NCBI RefSeq assembly: GCF_030316825.1 | Contig: NZ_JASZYU010000003.1 | Span: 496,001-560,000 of the forward strand | Source of the DNA: Variovorax fucosicus | GTDB taxonomy: Bacteria; Pseudomonadota; Gammaproteobacteria; Burkholderiales; Burkholderiaceae_C | DNA length: 64,000 bases | Direction of reading: 5' to 3' | In this document: positions 56,286 to 64,000 of the stretch, piece after piece | Position numbering within the stretch: the first letter of the stretch is position 1 | Layout of the letters: the number at the start of each line of letters is the position of its first letter | The notes under the pieces: generated by a model | Database searches by the model: none | What the model was told of the DNA's origin: nothing | The model's input: the letters and a program-made list of their open reading frames with translations, nothing else | Position numbers and translations under genes: made by a program

Positions 56286-57098
56286 ATGCCCAAATTGCCT
56301 CGCTCCGACACCGCGCCGCCAGCACCCGCAGACGATGGTGATCGCTATCGAGCCCCTGCCCTGGACAAAGGCCTCGACATCCTCGAACTACTGGCCGATC
56401 AGCCCGACGGCTTGACGCGTGGCGAGATCGTCAAGGCGCTGGACCGCGGCCCCAGCGAGATCTACCGGATGCTGGAGCGGCTGGTCGCACGGCAGTACGT
56501 GGTGCGATCGCTGGCCGGAGACCGCTACAGCCTGAGCCTCAAGATGTTTGACCTGGCGCATCGGTATCCGCCAACCAGCCGGCTGGTGGCGCATGCGCTT
56601 CCGATCATGGACCGCTTCGTCAAGGACGCCGAGCAGTCATGCCACTTGGGTGTGTATGACCGTGGCAACGTGCAGATCATTGCCCAGGTCAGCAGTCCTT
56701 CTGCCAGCAGCTTGATGGTGCGGCCGGGCACGCGAGTCAATCTGCTGGATACGGGTTCCGGCCAGGTTCTGCTGGCATGCGAAGCAGACGAGCGACGGCG
56801 CCGGATGGTGGCTGAGCATGTGGCCCTGGACGGCGAAGTGCAGATACCGCCGAGCGAGCTGGAAACCATGCTGGAAACGATTCGGACTGCGGGCTACCGC
56901 CAGCGTGAAAGCCTGCAGTATTTTGGAGTGATAGATATTTCCTGCCCGATCCTCGGGCCCCATGGCTACGCGCTCGCCGTGCTGACCACACCCTACATCC
57001 GACGCATCGATCGCCATCCAGCGCCGTCGCTCGACCGCGCACGCGAATTGATGCTGCAGGCTGCCCGCGACCTTTCCTTGGTAGCGACTGTCGTCTGA
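56286..57098 (+). CDS. IclR-family transcriptional regulator
   Basis: This is a 270-residue regulator. The winged helix-turn-helix at about 24-85 reads ALDKGLDILELLADQPDGL, then TRGEIVKALDRGPSEIYRML and ERLVARQYVVRS. The C-terminal GAF-like effector domain includes CHLGVYDRGNVQIIAQV, TRVNLLDTGSGQVLLAC and YFGVIDISCPILGPHGYALAVLTTPY. It is divergent from the L-fucose-type operon and is its likely regulator, with the inverted repeat at 56230-56261 as candidate binding site. Confidence 0.91.
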   Translation: MPKLPRSDTAPPAPADDGDRYRAPALDKGLDILELLADQPDGLTRGEIVKALDRGPSEIYRMLERLVARQYVVRSLAGDRYSLSLKMFDLAHRYPPTSRLVAHALPIMDRFVKDAEQSCHLGVYDRGNVQIIAQVSSPSASSLMVRPGTRVNLLDTGSGQVLLACEADERRRRMVAEHVALDGEVQIPPSELETMLETIRTAGYRQRESLQYFGVIDISCPILGPHGYALAVLTTPYIRRIDRHPAPSLDRARELMLQAARDLSLVATVV

Positions 57099-57155
57099 TG
57101 CGGCCTCCCCCAAACGGCGGAGGCGGAAACGGGTGCCTCTCGCCAGAATTGTCCG

Positions 57156-57362
57156 ATGGACATGGAAGATCTGACCGACGAGCAATTGGCCGCTTCAGCA
57201 CACGCCTGGCGCCGAAGAGCGATTCATGGGGACAGGCATGCGCGCACCGTGACGCAGCGCCTCGAGGGAGAACTTCGGCGCCGAACAGGCGTGCCCGAGT
57301 GCGAGCCTGCTTCATCCAGCTATGCCACGGGAAAGCGCCGCCCGTGGTGGCGCCTCTGGTAG
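57156..57362 (+). CDS. Small conserved-looking protein, 68 residues
   Basis: This short gene starts MDMEDLTDEQLAASAHAWRR and ends in a Trp-rich basic tail (KRRPWWRLW). It is acidic at the N terminus and Arg-rich in the middle (GDRHARTVTQRLEGELRRR), consistent with a short helical protein. GC-rich third positions support coding. I have an impression that similar short proteins occur in related Comamonadaceae, but could not check it. It has no signal peptide or membrane helix, and its function is unknown. Confidence 0.6.
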   Translation: MDMEDLTDEQLAASAHAWRRRAIHGDRHARTVTQRLEGELRRRTGVPECEPASSSYATGKRRPWWRLW

Positions 57363-57420
57363 AAAAAGCCGCTCTGCGAAGGCGCTGCAGCCCGGTCGGT
57401 CGCCCGGCCCCGCGCCGCGT

Positions 57421-58323
57421 TCAGCTCCAGAGCACCGAGCGCATCGAGATCGAGGCCGACTGGAAGTCGGCGTTGAAAAACCGCGGCGCCTCGCCCGCCT
57501 GCACGGCGGCGGCCGCATAGAGCAGCGGCAGGTAGTGCTCGTGCGTGGGATGCGCCTGCGCAGCCATCGAGCCGAGCGACTTGAAGTCGGGCAACGCGGC
57601 GAGCTGGCCTTTTTCGATCTGCGCGCCGACCACGCGGTCGAACTCGATCGCCCAGTCGTAAGCCTGGTTCGGTGCCGCCTCGCGCCGCGAGGCGCGCAGG
57701 TTGTGGACGATATTGCCGCTGCCGACGACCAGCACACCGCGCTCGCGCAGCATCCTGAGTTGCTGGCCCAGCTGGTAGTGCTCGGCCGGCGAGCGGCTGT
57801 AGTCCATGCTGAGCTGCAGCACCGGGATATCGGCCTTGGGGAACATCGGCTTCAGCACCGACCAGGTGCCATGGTCGAATCCCCATTCGGACGCGTCGAG
57901 GCCGACGGGCGCGCCGCTGAACGGCTGCCGCAGCGTTTTCGCAATGTCCGTCGCGGTTTGCGGCGCGCCCGGCGCCGGGTATTGCTGGTCGAACAGCGCC
58001 TGCGGGAAGCCGCCAAAGTCGTGGATCGTCCTGGGCTTGGCCATGCCCGTGAGGTACCAGCCATCGCGCGTGAGCCAGTGCGCCGACACGCAGAGGATCA
58101 GTTGCGGCGCCGGGTACTTGGCACCGAACTCTGCGCCCAGCGCCTGCCAGCTGCGGCGGTAGGCGTTGTCGCCGATCGCGTTCATCGGGCTGCCGTGCCC
58201 GACGAACAGCACCGGCAGCCGCGGCGACTTCTTGAGCGACCGGAACGGCTCGGCGGCGAATGCGCCGGCGAGCGGCAGAGGTGCAATCATCGTTGCGCCG
58301 AGGAGATGACGACGATTCAGCAT
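57421..58323 (-). CDS. DODA-type extradiol dioxygenase family protein with Tat-like leader
   Basis: This is a 300-residue LigB-superfamily protein similar to E. coli YgiD, a 4,5-DOPA extradiol dioxygenase. Metal and active-site segments are VLFVGHGSPMNAI (His), LILCVSAHWLT (His), RTIHDFGGFPQAL (His) and VVGSGNIVHNLRAS (His). Ahead of the domain is [20 protein letters not shown] then AFAAEP, a plausible twin-arginine signal with Ala-rich cleavage site, which YgiD does not have. Its start codon overlaps the purL stop by one base (TGATG), so it is read from the purL transcript. A periplasmic dioxygenase acting on catechol-like compounds is inferred. Confidence 0.86.
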   Translation of the reverse strand: MLNRRHLLGATMIAPLPLAGAFAAEPFRSLKKSPRLPVLFVGHGSPMNAIGDNAYRRSWQALGAEFGAKYPAPQLILCVSAHWLTRDGWYLTGMAKPRTIHDFGGFPQALFDQQYPAPGAPQTATDIAKTLRQPFSGAPVGLDASEWGFDHGTWSVLKPMFPKADIPVLQLSMDYSRSPAEHYQLGQQLRMLRERGVLVVGSGNIVHNLRASRREAAPNQAYDWAIEFDRVVGAQIEKGQLAALPDFKSLGSMAAQAHPTHEHYLPLLYAAAAVQAGEAPRFFNADFQSASISMRSVLWS

Positions 58324-61300
58324 CAGCCGATCCAACGCCGGGCGTTGCGCCAGATCTGCATCCACGGGCTGAAATCGCTCTTGGCGCCCGACGTCCAGCT
58401 CATCTGGATGTTGCGGAACACGCGCTCGGGGTGCGGCATCACGGCGGTGAAGCGGCCATCGGCGGTGGTCACCGAGCTCAGCCCGCCGGCGCTGCCATTC
58501 GGGTTGAACGGGTATTGCTCGGTCGGCTGGCCGTGGTTGTCGACAAAGCGCATCGCGGCGATGGCCCGGGTCGCGTCGCCGCGGTGCTTGAAGTTGGCAT
58601 AGCCCTCGCCATGCGAGACCGCGATCGGCAGGCGACTGCCGGCCAGGCCGCCGAAGAAGATGCTCGGCGATTCGAGCACCTCGACCATCGACAGCCGCGC
58701 CTCGAAGCGCTCGCTCTGGTTGGTCGTGAAGCGCGGCCAGGCTTCGGCGCCGGGAATGATGTCGGCCAGTTCGGCAAACATCTGGCAGCCGTTGCACACA
58801 CCGAGCCCGAAGGTGTCACCGCGGCCGAAGAAGGCCTGGAACTGCGCCGACAGCCTGGGGTTGAAGGTGATGCTGCGGGCCCAGCCGATGCCGGCGCCGA
58901 GCGTGTCGCCGTAGCTGAAGCCGCCGCAGGCCACCAGCCCCTGGAAGTTGGCCAGATCCGCCCTGCCCGTCTGCAGATCGGTCATGTGCACATCGAAGGC
59001 TTCGAAGCCGGCCTCGGTGAACGCATAGGCCATCTCCACGTGCGAATTGACGCCCTGCTCGCGCAGGATCGCGACCTTGGGCCGTGCCGCGTTGAGGTAG
59101 GGCGCGGCCACGGTTTCGACAGCGCCTGGTGCCAGCACGACGTGCGCGCCGGGGTCGCCTAGCAGGCCGGCCGCCGCGTGTTCGGCGTCGGCGCAGGCCG
59201 GGTTGTCGCGCTCGCGGGCGATCTTCCAGCTGACCGAATCCCAGACCTGGTGCAGGTCATGCAGGCTCGCGCTGAACACCGATTTGGCGTCGCGCCAGAC
59301 TTCGACCTTGCCCTTGCCGGCCTCCATGGCCGACGCCGCCGGCCGGGTCTTGCCGACGAAGTGGCTGTGGGCGCTCAGGCCATGGGCGCGCAGCACCTGC
59401 ATCACGTCGTTGCGCTCGGCCGTGCGCACCTGCAGCAGCATGCCGAGCTCCTCGTTGAACAGGGCCTTGAGCGTGAGTTCTTCGCGCCGCGCGCTGACCT
59501 GCTGCGCCCAGTTCTTGGCATCGCCGGTTTCCATGCGGCTGTCCGAGATGCCGTCGCCTTCGGTGACCAGCATGTCGACGTTGAGTGCCACGCCGACATG
59601 GCCGGCAAAGGCCATTTCGCACGCCGCGGCGAACAGGCCGCCGTCGCTGCGGTCGTGCATCGCGAGGATCTTGCCGTCGGCGCGCAGTGCGTTGACGGCC
59701 TGCACCAGCTTCACCAGCTGCACGGGGTCGTCGAGGTCGGGCACCGTGTCGCCGCTCTGCCCGAGCGTCTGCGCGAGGATGCTGCCGGCCATGCGGTGCT
59801 GGCCGCGGCCGAGGTCCACCAACACCAGCGTGGTGTCGGGCTCCTGTGCGTCGAGCTGCGGCGTGAGCGTGCCGCGCACATCGGCCAGGGTGGCAAAGGC
59901 AGTCACGATCAGGCTCACCGGCGAGGTGACCTTTTTCTTGTCCGCACCGTCCGACCACTGCGTGCGCATCGACAGCGAATCCTTGCCGACCGGGATCGAC
60001 ACGCCGAGCGCTGGGCAGAGCTCGAGGCCAACGGCCTTCACCGTCTCGTACAACGCCGCGTCTTCGCCCGGTTCGCCACAGGCCGCCATCCAGTTGGCCG
60101 ACAGCTTGACGCGCGAGAGTTCGATCGGCGCCGACAGCAGATTGGTGATGGCCTCGCCCACCGCCATACGGCCCGAAGCCGGCGCGTCGAGCGCGGCCAG
60201 CGGCGTGCGCTCGCCCATGCTCATGGCCTCGCCGGCAAAGCCCTTGTAGTCGGCCAGCGTGACGGCGCAGTCGGCCACCGGCACCTGCCACGGGCCGACC
60301 ATCTGGTCGCGGTGGCTCTGGCCGCCCACGGTGCGGTCGCCGATGGTGATGAGGAAGCGCTTGGACGCCACCGTCGGGTGCGAGAGCACGTCGATCGCGG
60401 CCTTCTGCAACTCCACACCGGTCAGGTCGAGCGGCTTGAAGCGGCGCGCCACCGTCTGCACGTCGCGCAGCATCTTCGGCGGCTTGCCCAGCAGCACGTC
60501 CATCGGCATGTCGACCGGCGTCTCTGCACCGACATCGGCCACTTCGAGCTGGCGCGCTTCGGTCGCCACGCCGACCACCGAAAACGGGCAGCGCTCACGC
60601 TCGCAGAACGCGGTGAACTGGTCGAGCGACTCGGGCGCGATCGCGAGCACGTAGCGCTCCTGGCTCTCGTTGCACCAGATTTCCTTCGGCGCCATGCCCG
60701 ACTCTTCGAGCGGCACCGCGCGCAGGTCGAAGCGTGCGCCGCGGCCGGCGTCGTTGGTCAGCTCGGGGAATGCGTTGGACAGGCCGCCCGCGCCCACGTC
60801 GTGGATAGCGAGGATCGGGTTCGCCGCCCCCTGCTGCCAGCAGTGGTTGATGACCTCCTGCGCACGGCGCTCGATCTCGGGGTTGCCGCGCTGCACCGAA
60901 TCGAAGTCGAGTTCGGCCGCGTTGGCGCCGGTCGCCATCGAGCTGGCGGCGCTGCCGCCCATGCCGATGCGCATGCCGGGGCCGCCGAGTTGGATCAGCA
61001 GCGAGCCGGCCGGGAACAGGATCTTCTTGGTCTGCGTCGCATCGATGCTGCCAAGGCCGCCGGCGATCATGATCGGCTTGTGATAGCCGCGCTGCACGGT
61101 GTCGACGTCGCTGGCGATCGCCTGCTCGTACTCGCGGAAGTAGCCCAGCAGGTTCGGACGGCCGAACTCGTTGTTGAACGCGGCGCCGCCGAGCGGACCT
61201 TCGGTCATGATCTGCAGCGGGCTCGCGATGTGCGCCGGCTTGCCGTAGTGGCCTTCGTCCGGCCAGAGCTTCGACACGGTGAAGCCGGTCAGCCCGGCCT

Positions 61301-62333
61301 TGGGCTTCGAGCCGCGGCCGGTGGCGCCCTCGTCGCGGATTTCGCCGCCGGCGCCGGTCGAGGCACCGGGGAACGGCGAGATCGCGGTCGGGTGGTTGTG
61401 CGTCTCCACCTTCATGAGCACATGGCTGAGCGCCTCTTCCTTGGCGTAGCCGCCCTCGCCGCGCGCCACGAAGCGCTCGATCTGCGTGCCCTCCATGATC
61501 GACGCGTTGTCGGCATAGGCCACCACCGTGTGCTGCGGATTCTGCTTCTCGGTGTGGCGGATCATCCCGAACAGGCTCTGCGGCTGCGCCACGCCGTCGA
61601 CCACGAAGTCGGCGTTGAAGATCTTGTGGCGGCAATGCTCGCTGTTGGCCTGCGCGAACATCATGAGTTCGACGTCGCTCGGATTGCGGCCGAGCCGCGT
61701 GAACGCGGCCACCAGGTAGTCGATCTCGTCCTCGGCCAGCGCCAGCCCGAACTGGGTGTTGGCCGTCACCAGTGCGCCACGGCCGCCGGCCAGCACGTCG
61801 ACATGGGCCATCGGCTGGGCCGGCAGCTCGGCGAACAGCGAGGCGGCGCTATCGAGCGTCGGCAGCACCGATTCGGTCATGCGGTCGTGCAGCAGCGCGG
61901 CCACGCCGACCAGCGCGTCCGCGTCGAGCGCCGGCGGCTTGCCGAGCAACGGCTTCTTCAGCGACAGCTGGAATTCGGTGACGCGCTCGATGCGCCGCAC
62001 CGCGAAACCGCAGTTGTGGGCGATGTCGGTGGCCTTGGAGGCCCAGGGCGAGACGGTGCCGAGCCGCGGTGCGACCACGAGCGAGGCGCCGGCATGCGGC
62101 GCGGTGAAAGGCTCGCCGTAGCTCAGCAGCGCCTGCAGCTGGGCCTGCCGGGCCGCGTCGGGCGCGGCGTCGGTCGCCACCAGGTGCACGAAACGCGCCG
62201 AAACGCCGTCAATGCGCGCGTCGACCGCCTGCAGCCGCGGCAGCAGCTGGCGCGCCCGGAAATCGCTGAGTGCGTCGCCGCCCTCGAAACGTGTCACGAC
62301 AAGGGGATGGGGCGGAGTCACTGGCTGCGTCAC
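58323..62333 (-). CDS. purL: Phosphoribosylformylglycinamidine synthase, large single-chain form
   Basis: This is a 1336-residue PurL of the proteobacterial single-chain type. It converts FGAR and glutamine to FGAM with ATP in purine synthesis. Domains in order are the PurS-like N-terminal region (1-150), linker, first ATP-binding AIRS-like half ([34 protein letters not shown]), second half ([14 protein letters not shown] [13 protein letters not shown]), and the C-terminal glutaminase domain. The last has nucleophile Cys in [12 protein letters not shown] and His-Glu in [10 protein letters not shown]. The length is normal. It is divergent from map. The dioxygenase gene is coupled to its 3' end. 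Confidence 0.97.
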   Translation of the reverse strand: MTQPVTPPHPLVVTRFEGGDALSDFRARQLLPRLQAVDARIDGVSARFVHLVATDAAPDAARQAQLQALLSYGEPFTAPHAGASLVVAPRLGTVSPWASKATDIAHNCGFAVRRIERVTEFQLSLKKPLLGKPPALDADALVGVAALLHDRMTESVLPTLDSAASLFAELPAQPMAHVDVLAGGRGALVTANTQFGLALAEDEIDYLVAAFTRLGRNPSDVELMMFAQANSEHCRHKIFNADFVVDGVAQPQSLFGMIRHTEKQNPQHTVVAYADNASIMEGTQIERFVARGEGGYAKEEALSHVLMKVETHNHPTAISPFPGASTGAGGEIRDEGATGRGSKPKAGLTGFTVSKLWPDEGHYGKPAHIASPLQIMTEGPLGGAAFNNEFGRPNLLGYFREYEQAIASDVDTVQRGYHKPIMIAGGLGSIDATQTKKILFPAGSLLIQLGGPGMRIGMGGSAASSMATGANAAELDFDSVQRGNPEIERRAQEVINHCWQQGAANPILAIHDVGAGGLSNAFPELTNDAGRGARFDLRAVPLEESGMAPKEIWCNESQERYVLAIAPESLDQFTAFCERERCPFSVVGVATEARQLEVADVGAETPVDMPMDVLLGKPPKMLRDVQTVARRFKPLDLTGVELQKAAIDVLSHPTVASKRFLITIGDRTVGGQSHRDQMVGPWQVPVADCAVTLADYKGFAGEAMSMGERTPLAALDAPASGRMAVGEAITNLLSAPIELSRVKLSANWMAACGEPGEDAALYETVKAVGLELCPALGVSIPVGKDSLSMRTQWSDGADKKKVTSPVSLIVTAFATLADVRGTLTPQLDAQEPDTTLVLVDLGRGQHRMAGSILAQTLGQSGDTVPDLDDPVQLVKLVQAVNALRADGKILAMHDRSDGGLFAAACEMAFAGHVGVALNVDMLVTEGDGISDSRMETGDAKNWAQQVSARREELTLKALFNEELGMLLQVRTAERNDVMQVLRAHGLSAHSHFVGKTRPAASAMEAGKGKVEVWRDAKSVFSASLHDLHQVWDSVSWKIARERDNPACADAEHAAAGLLGDPGAHVVLAPGAVETVAAPYLNAARPKVAILREQGVNSHVEMAYAFTEAGFEAFDVHMTDLQTGRADLANFQGLVACGGFSYGDTLGAGIGWARSITFNPRLSAQFQAFFGRGDTFGLGVCNGCQMFAELADIIPGAEAWPRFTTNQSERFEARLSMVEVLESPSIFFGGLAGSRLPIAVSHGEGYANFKHRGDATRAIAAMRFVDNHGQPTEQYPFNPNGSAGGLSSVTTADGRFTAVMPHPERVFRNIQMSWTSGAKSDFSPWMQIWRNARRWIG

Positions 62334-62447
62334 GGGTCGGGATGGCCTCGAAGGCCGCGTTTGGAATGGGACTGAAAGGGAAACGGGGCGACTGGCCGCT
62401 GACTGGGGCCATCCGCATCAGCCCGCGATTTTAAACGGGCGCAATGG

Positions 62448-62453
62448 GATAAT
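62448..62453 (+). promoter_or_regulatory. Candidate -10 box for map, implying a very short leader
   Basis: GATAAT lies 8 bases upstream of the map start codon at 62462. If used, transcription would begin at or within a base or two of the ATG, giving a leaderless or nearly leaderless mRNA; no ribosome-binding site is visible between the box and the ATG. The -35 region is not a good match, so this is a tentative call. Confidence 0.35.
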
Positions 62454-62461
62454 TCGGGGCT

Positions 62462-63286
62462 ATGAGCATTACCTACAACGACGCCGAAGGCATCGCCGCG
62501 ATGCGTCTGGTGGGCCGGCTGACCTCCGAGGTGCTGGACTACCTGACGCCGCTGATCAAGCCCGGCGTCACCACCAACGACATCGACCGCTGGGCCGCCG
62601 AGTACATGGTCAAGCAGGGCACCACCTCGGCCACGGTCGGCTACATGGGCGCCAGCAGCACCCCCTACCCCAAGTCGCTCTGCACCTCGGTCAACCACGT
62701 GGTGTGCCACGGCATCCCGAACGACAAGCCGCTCAAGAAGGGCGACATCCTGAACGTGGACGTCACCGTCATCAAGGACGGCTGGTTCGGCGACAACAGC
62801 CGCATGTACATCGTCGGCGACGCCTCGATCGCGGCCAAACGCCTGTGCAGCGTCACCTACGAGGCGATGTGGCACGGCATTCTGCAGGTGCGCCCCGGCG
62901 CGCACCTGGGCGACGTCGGCCATGCGATCCAGAAATTCGCGGAAGGCAATGGCTACTCGGTGGTGCGCGAGTTCTGCGGGCATGGCGTCGGCCGCCATTT
63001 CCACGAAGAGCCGCAGGTGCTGCACTACGGCCGCCCGGGCACGATGGAAGAGCTCAGGCCCGGCATGATCTTCACGATCGAGCCGATGATCAACGCGGGC
63101 AAGCGCGAGATCAAGGAAGACGCCAAGGGCGGCCAGTACGACGGCTGGACCATCGTCACGCGCGACCACTCGCTGTCGGCCCAATGGGAGCACTCGGTGC
63201 TTGTCACCGAGACCGGCTACGAGGTGCTGACGCTGTCGGCCGGCAGCCCGCCCCTGCCCTCTTTCGTCACCGCGACCCGAACTTGA
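62462..63286 (+). CDS. map: Methionine aminopeptidase, type I
   Basis: This is a 274-residue cytosolic metalloprotease that removes the initiator Met from nascent proteins. Metal ligands occur in the usual order: Asp in GDILNVDVTVIKDGWFGDNSRMY (two Asp), His in FCGHGVGRHFHEEP, Glu in IFTIEPMIN, and Glu in WEHSVLVTETGYEVLT. The N-terminal substrate-pocket segment is SVNHVVCHGIPNDKPLKKGD. It is a standard single-domain type Ia enzyme. It is divergent from purL and 16 bases upstream of glnD, a common order in this bacterial group. Confidence 0.96.
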   Translation: MSITYNDAEGIAAMRLVGRLTSEVLDYLTPLIKPGVTTNDIDRWAAEYMVKQGTTSATVGYMGASSTPYPKSLCTSVNHVVCHGIPNDKPLKKGDILNVDVTVIKDGWFGDNSRMYIVGDASIAAKRLCSVTYEAMWHGILQVRPGAHLGDVGHAIQKFAEGNGYSVVREFCGHGVGRHFHEEPQVLHYGRPGTMEELRPGMIFTIEPMINAGKREIKEDAKGGQYDGWTIVTRDHSLSAQWEHSVLVTETGYEVLTLSAGSPPLPSFVTATRT

Positions 63287-63302
63287 CCGGCGACCCATCG
63301 TC

Positions 63303-64000
63303 GTGATCGAAGCCGCCACGGTCGACGTTCCGATGCTGCGCGACGCCTATCGCGCGCACAAGATGGCGCTGTTCGACACCCTTCGCTTCGCGCGCGCGCC
63401 CACGCGCAGCGTGCACGCGGTGCTGCGCCAGCTCGCTGCGCTGGCCGACGAAACCCTGTGCGCCCTGTGGAACGACGCCGGCTTCGGCAACGAGTTCGCG
63501 CTGGTGGCGGTCGGCGGGTTCGGCCGCGGCGAGCTGTTTCCGTACTCCGATGTCGACGTGCTGCTGTTGCTGCCCGAGCCGCACCCCGGTGAAGTGGCGC
63601 CGGAGCGCATCGAGGCCTTCATCGGCCATTGCTGGGACGCGGGGCTCGAGATCGGCTCCAGCGTGCGCACGGTCGACGAGTGCCTGGCCGAAGGCGCCAA
63701 GGATGTAACGGTGCAAACGTCGCTGCTCGAGGCGCGCCTGGTCACCGGCGACAAGAAGCTTTACGCCGCGTTCCGCAAGCGATTCCTGGCCGGGATCGAC
63801 CCACAGGCGTTCTTTGCCGCGAAGTCGCAGGAAATGCGGCACCGGCACCAGAAGTTCGAGAACACGCCCTATGCGCTCGAGCCCAACTGCAAGGAGTCGC
63901 CGGGCGGCCTGCGCGACCTCCAGGCCATCCTGTGGATGACCAAGGCGGCCGGCTTCGGCCAGCGCTGGGACGATCTGGCGAAGAATGGCCTGGCCACCGC
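63303..64000 (+). CDS. glnD: Bifunctional PII uridylyltransferase/uridylyl-removing enzyme (3' truncated)
   Basis: These are the first 232 or so codons of GlnD, the sensor that uridylylates or deuridylylates PII according to glutamine level. The nucleotidyltransferase signature is present at about 67-90: VAVGGFGRGELFPYSDVDVL then LLLPEP. EIGSSVRTVDECLAEGAKDV and TSLLEARLVTGDKKL follow, then the ELKESPGGLRDLQ-like CKESPGGLRDLQAILW segment typical of GlnD. The HD and ACT domains lie beyond the window. The GTG at 63303 is the probable start, and an ATG at 63333 is the alternative. It is 16 bases after map. Confidence 0.93.
   Translation, partial: MIEAATVDVPMLRDAYRAHKMALFDTLRFARAPTRSVHAVLRQLAALADETLCALWNDAGFGNEFALVAVGGFGRGELFPYSDVDVLLLLPEPHPGEVAPERIEAFIGHCWDAGLEIGSSVRTVDECLAEGAKDVTVQTSLLEARLVTGDKKLYAAFRKRFLAGIDPQAFFAAKSQEMRHRHQKFENTPYALEPNCKESPGGLRDLQAILWMTKAAGFGQRWDDLAKNGLAT

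Noticed and set aside
57421..58797. Longer version of the dioxygenase gene beginning inside purL
   Set aside because: The upstream part is out-of-phase purL sequence; the ATG at 58323 gives a proper leader and normal length.
59178..62375. Very long plus-strand open frame (over 1000 codons) opposite purL
   Set aside because: It is antisense to a complete, motif-verified purL; GC-rich codon bias creates such mirror frames, and its His/Arg/Gly-rich translation has no recognisable domain.

Overview
The window is high-GC DNA from a betaproteobacterium of the order Burkholderiales, most likely a Variovorax-like member of the Comamonadaceae. This is inferred from gene content: purL divergent from map-glnD, four stand-alone Bug-type (tripartite tricarboxylate) periplasmic binding proteins, and many ABC uptake and acyl-CoA catabolic operons. 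Apart from purL, map and glnD at the right end, almost everything is accessory catabolism and transport. I saw no rRNA, tRNA, CRISPR array or intact insertion sequence.

Region 1 (1-5400) is the end of a peptide/nickel-type ABC transporter operon (binding protein, two permeases, two ATPases) with a trailing tetR. Region 2 (5610-11539) is a divergent pair of operons: nitronate monooxygenase plus a non-canonical SDR on the left, and a DsbA-fold isomerase, acyl-CoA ligase, Bug protein and flavin reductase-like protein on the right. Three AACGATCGTT-type palindromes lie between them. Region 3 (11576-20712) looks like an inserted module. An amino-acid ABC transporter, an amidohydrolase, a Bug protein, an M24 peptidase and a threonine aldolase-like enzyme sit on two convergent arms. 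Each arm is headed by the same composite LysR-type element, and the transporter ATPase is on the opposite arm from its permeases. Gene debris flanks the module: a frameshifted BKACE tail on the left and an AlpA-like fragment on the right. Region 4 (20741-25283) has a phospholipase D-family synthase, a Tat-type PhoD lipoprotein, a small unknown gene and an SRAP-fold protein lacking all four catalytic residues.

Region 5 (25301-46295) is a 21-kb run of eighteen minus-strand genes for uptake and oxidation of an organic compound. It encodes a complete Liv-type ABC transporter, a Baeyer-Villiger-type monooxygenase, an SMP-30 lactonase-like protein, an alkyl sulfatase, three SDRs (one internally deleted), two CoA ligases, an enoyl-CoA hydratase, a two-domain fused acyl-CoA dehydrogenase, two Bug proteins and a TetR. 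Next to it (46379-49113) are a SnoaL-like protein, a paralogous TetR and another acyl-CoA dehydrogenase. A cyclic or branched carbonyl substrate (ketone to lactone or ester, then hydroxy acid, then acyl-CoA and beta-oxidation) is the simplest inference.

Region 6 (49131-57098) is an L-fucose-type non-phosphorylative sugar acid operon: mutarotase, ketodeoxyfuconate dehydrogenase, fuconate dehydratase, ribose-type ABC importer and lactonase, with a divergent iclR. Region 7 (57156-64000) holds a small conserved gene, a DOPA-dioxygenase-like protein with a Tat-like leader, purL, map and the 5' part of glnD.
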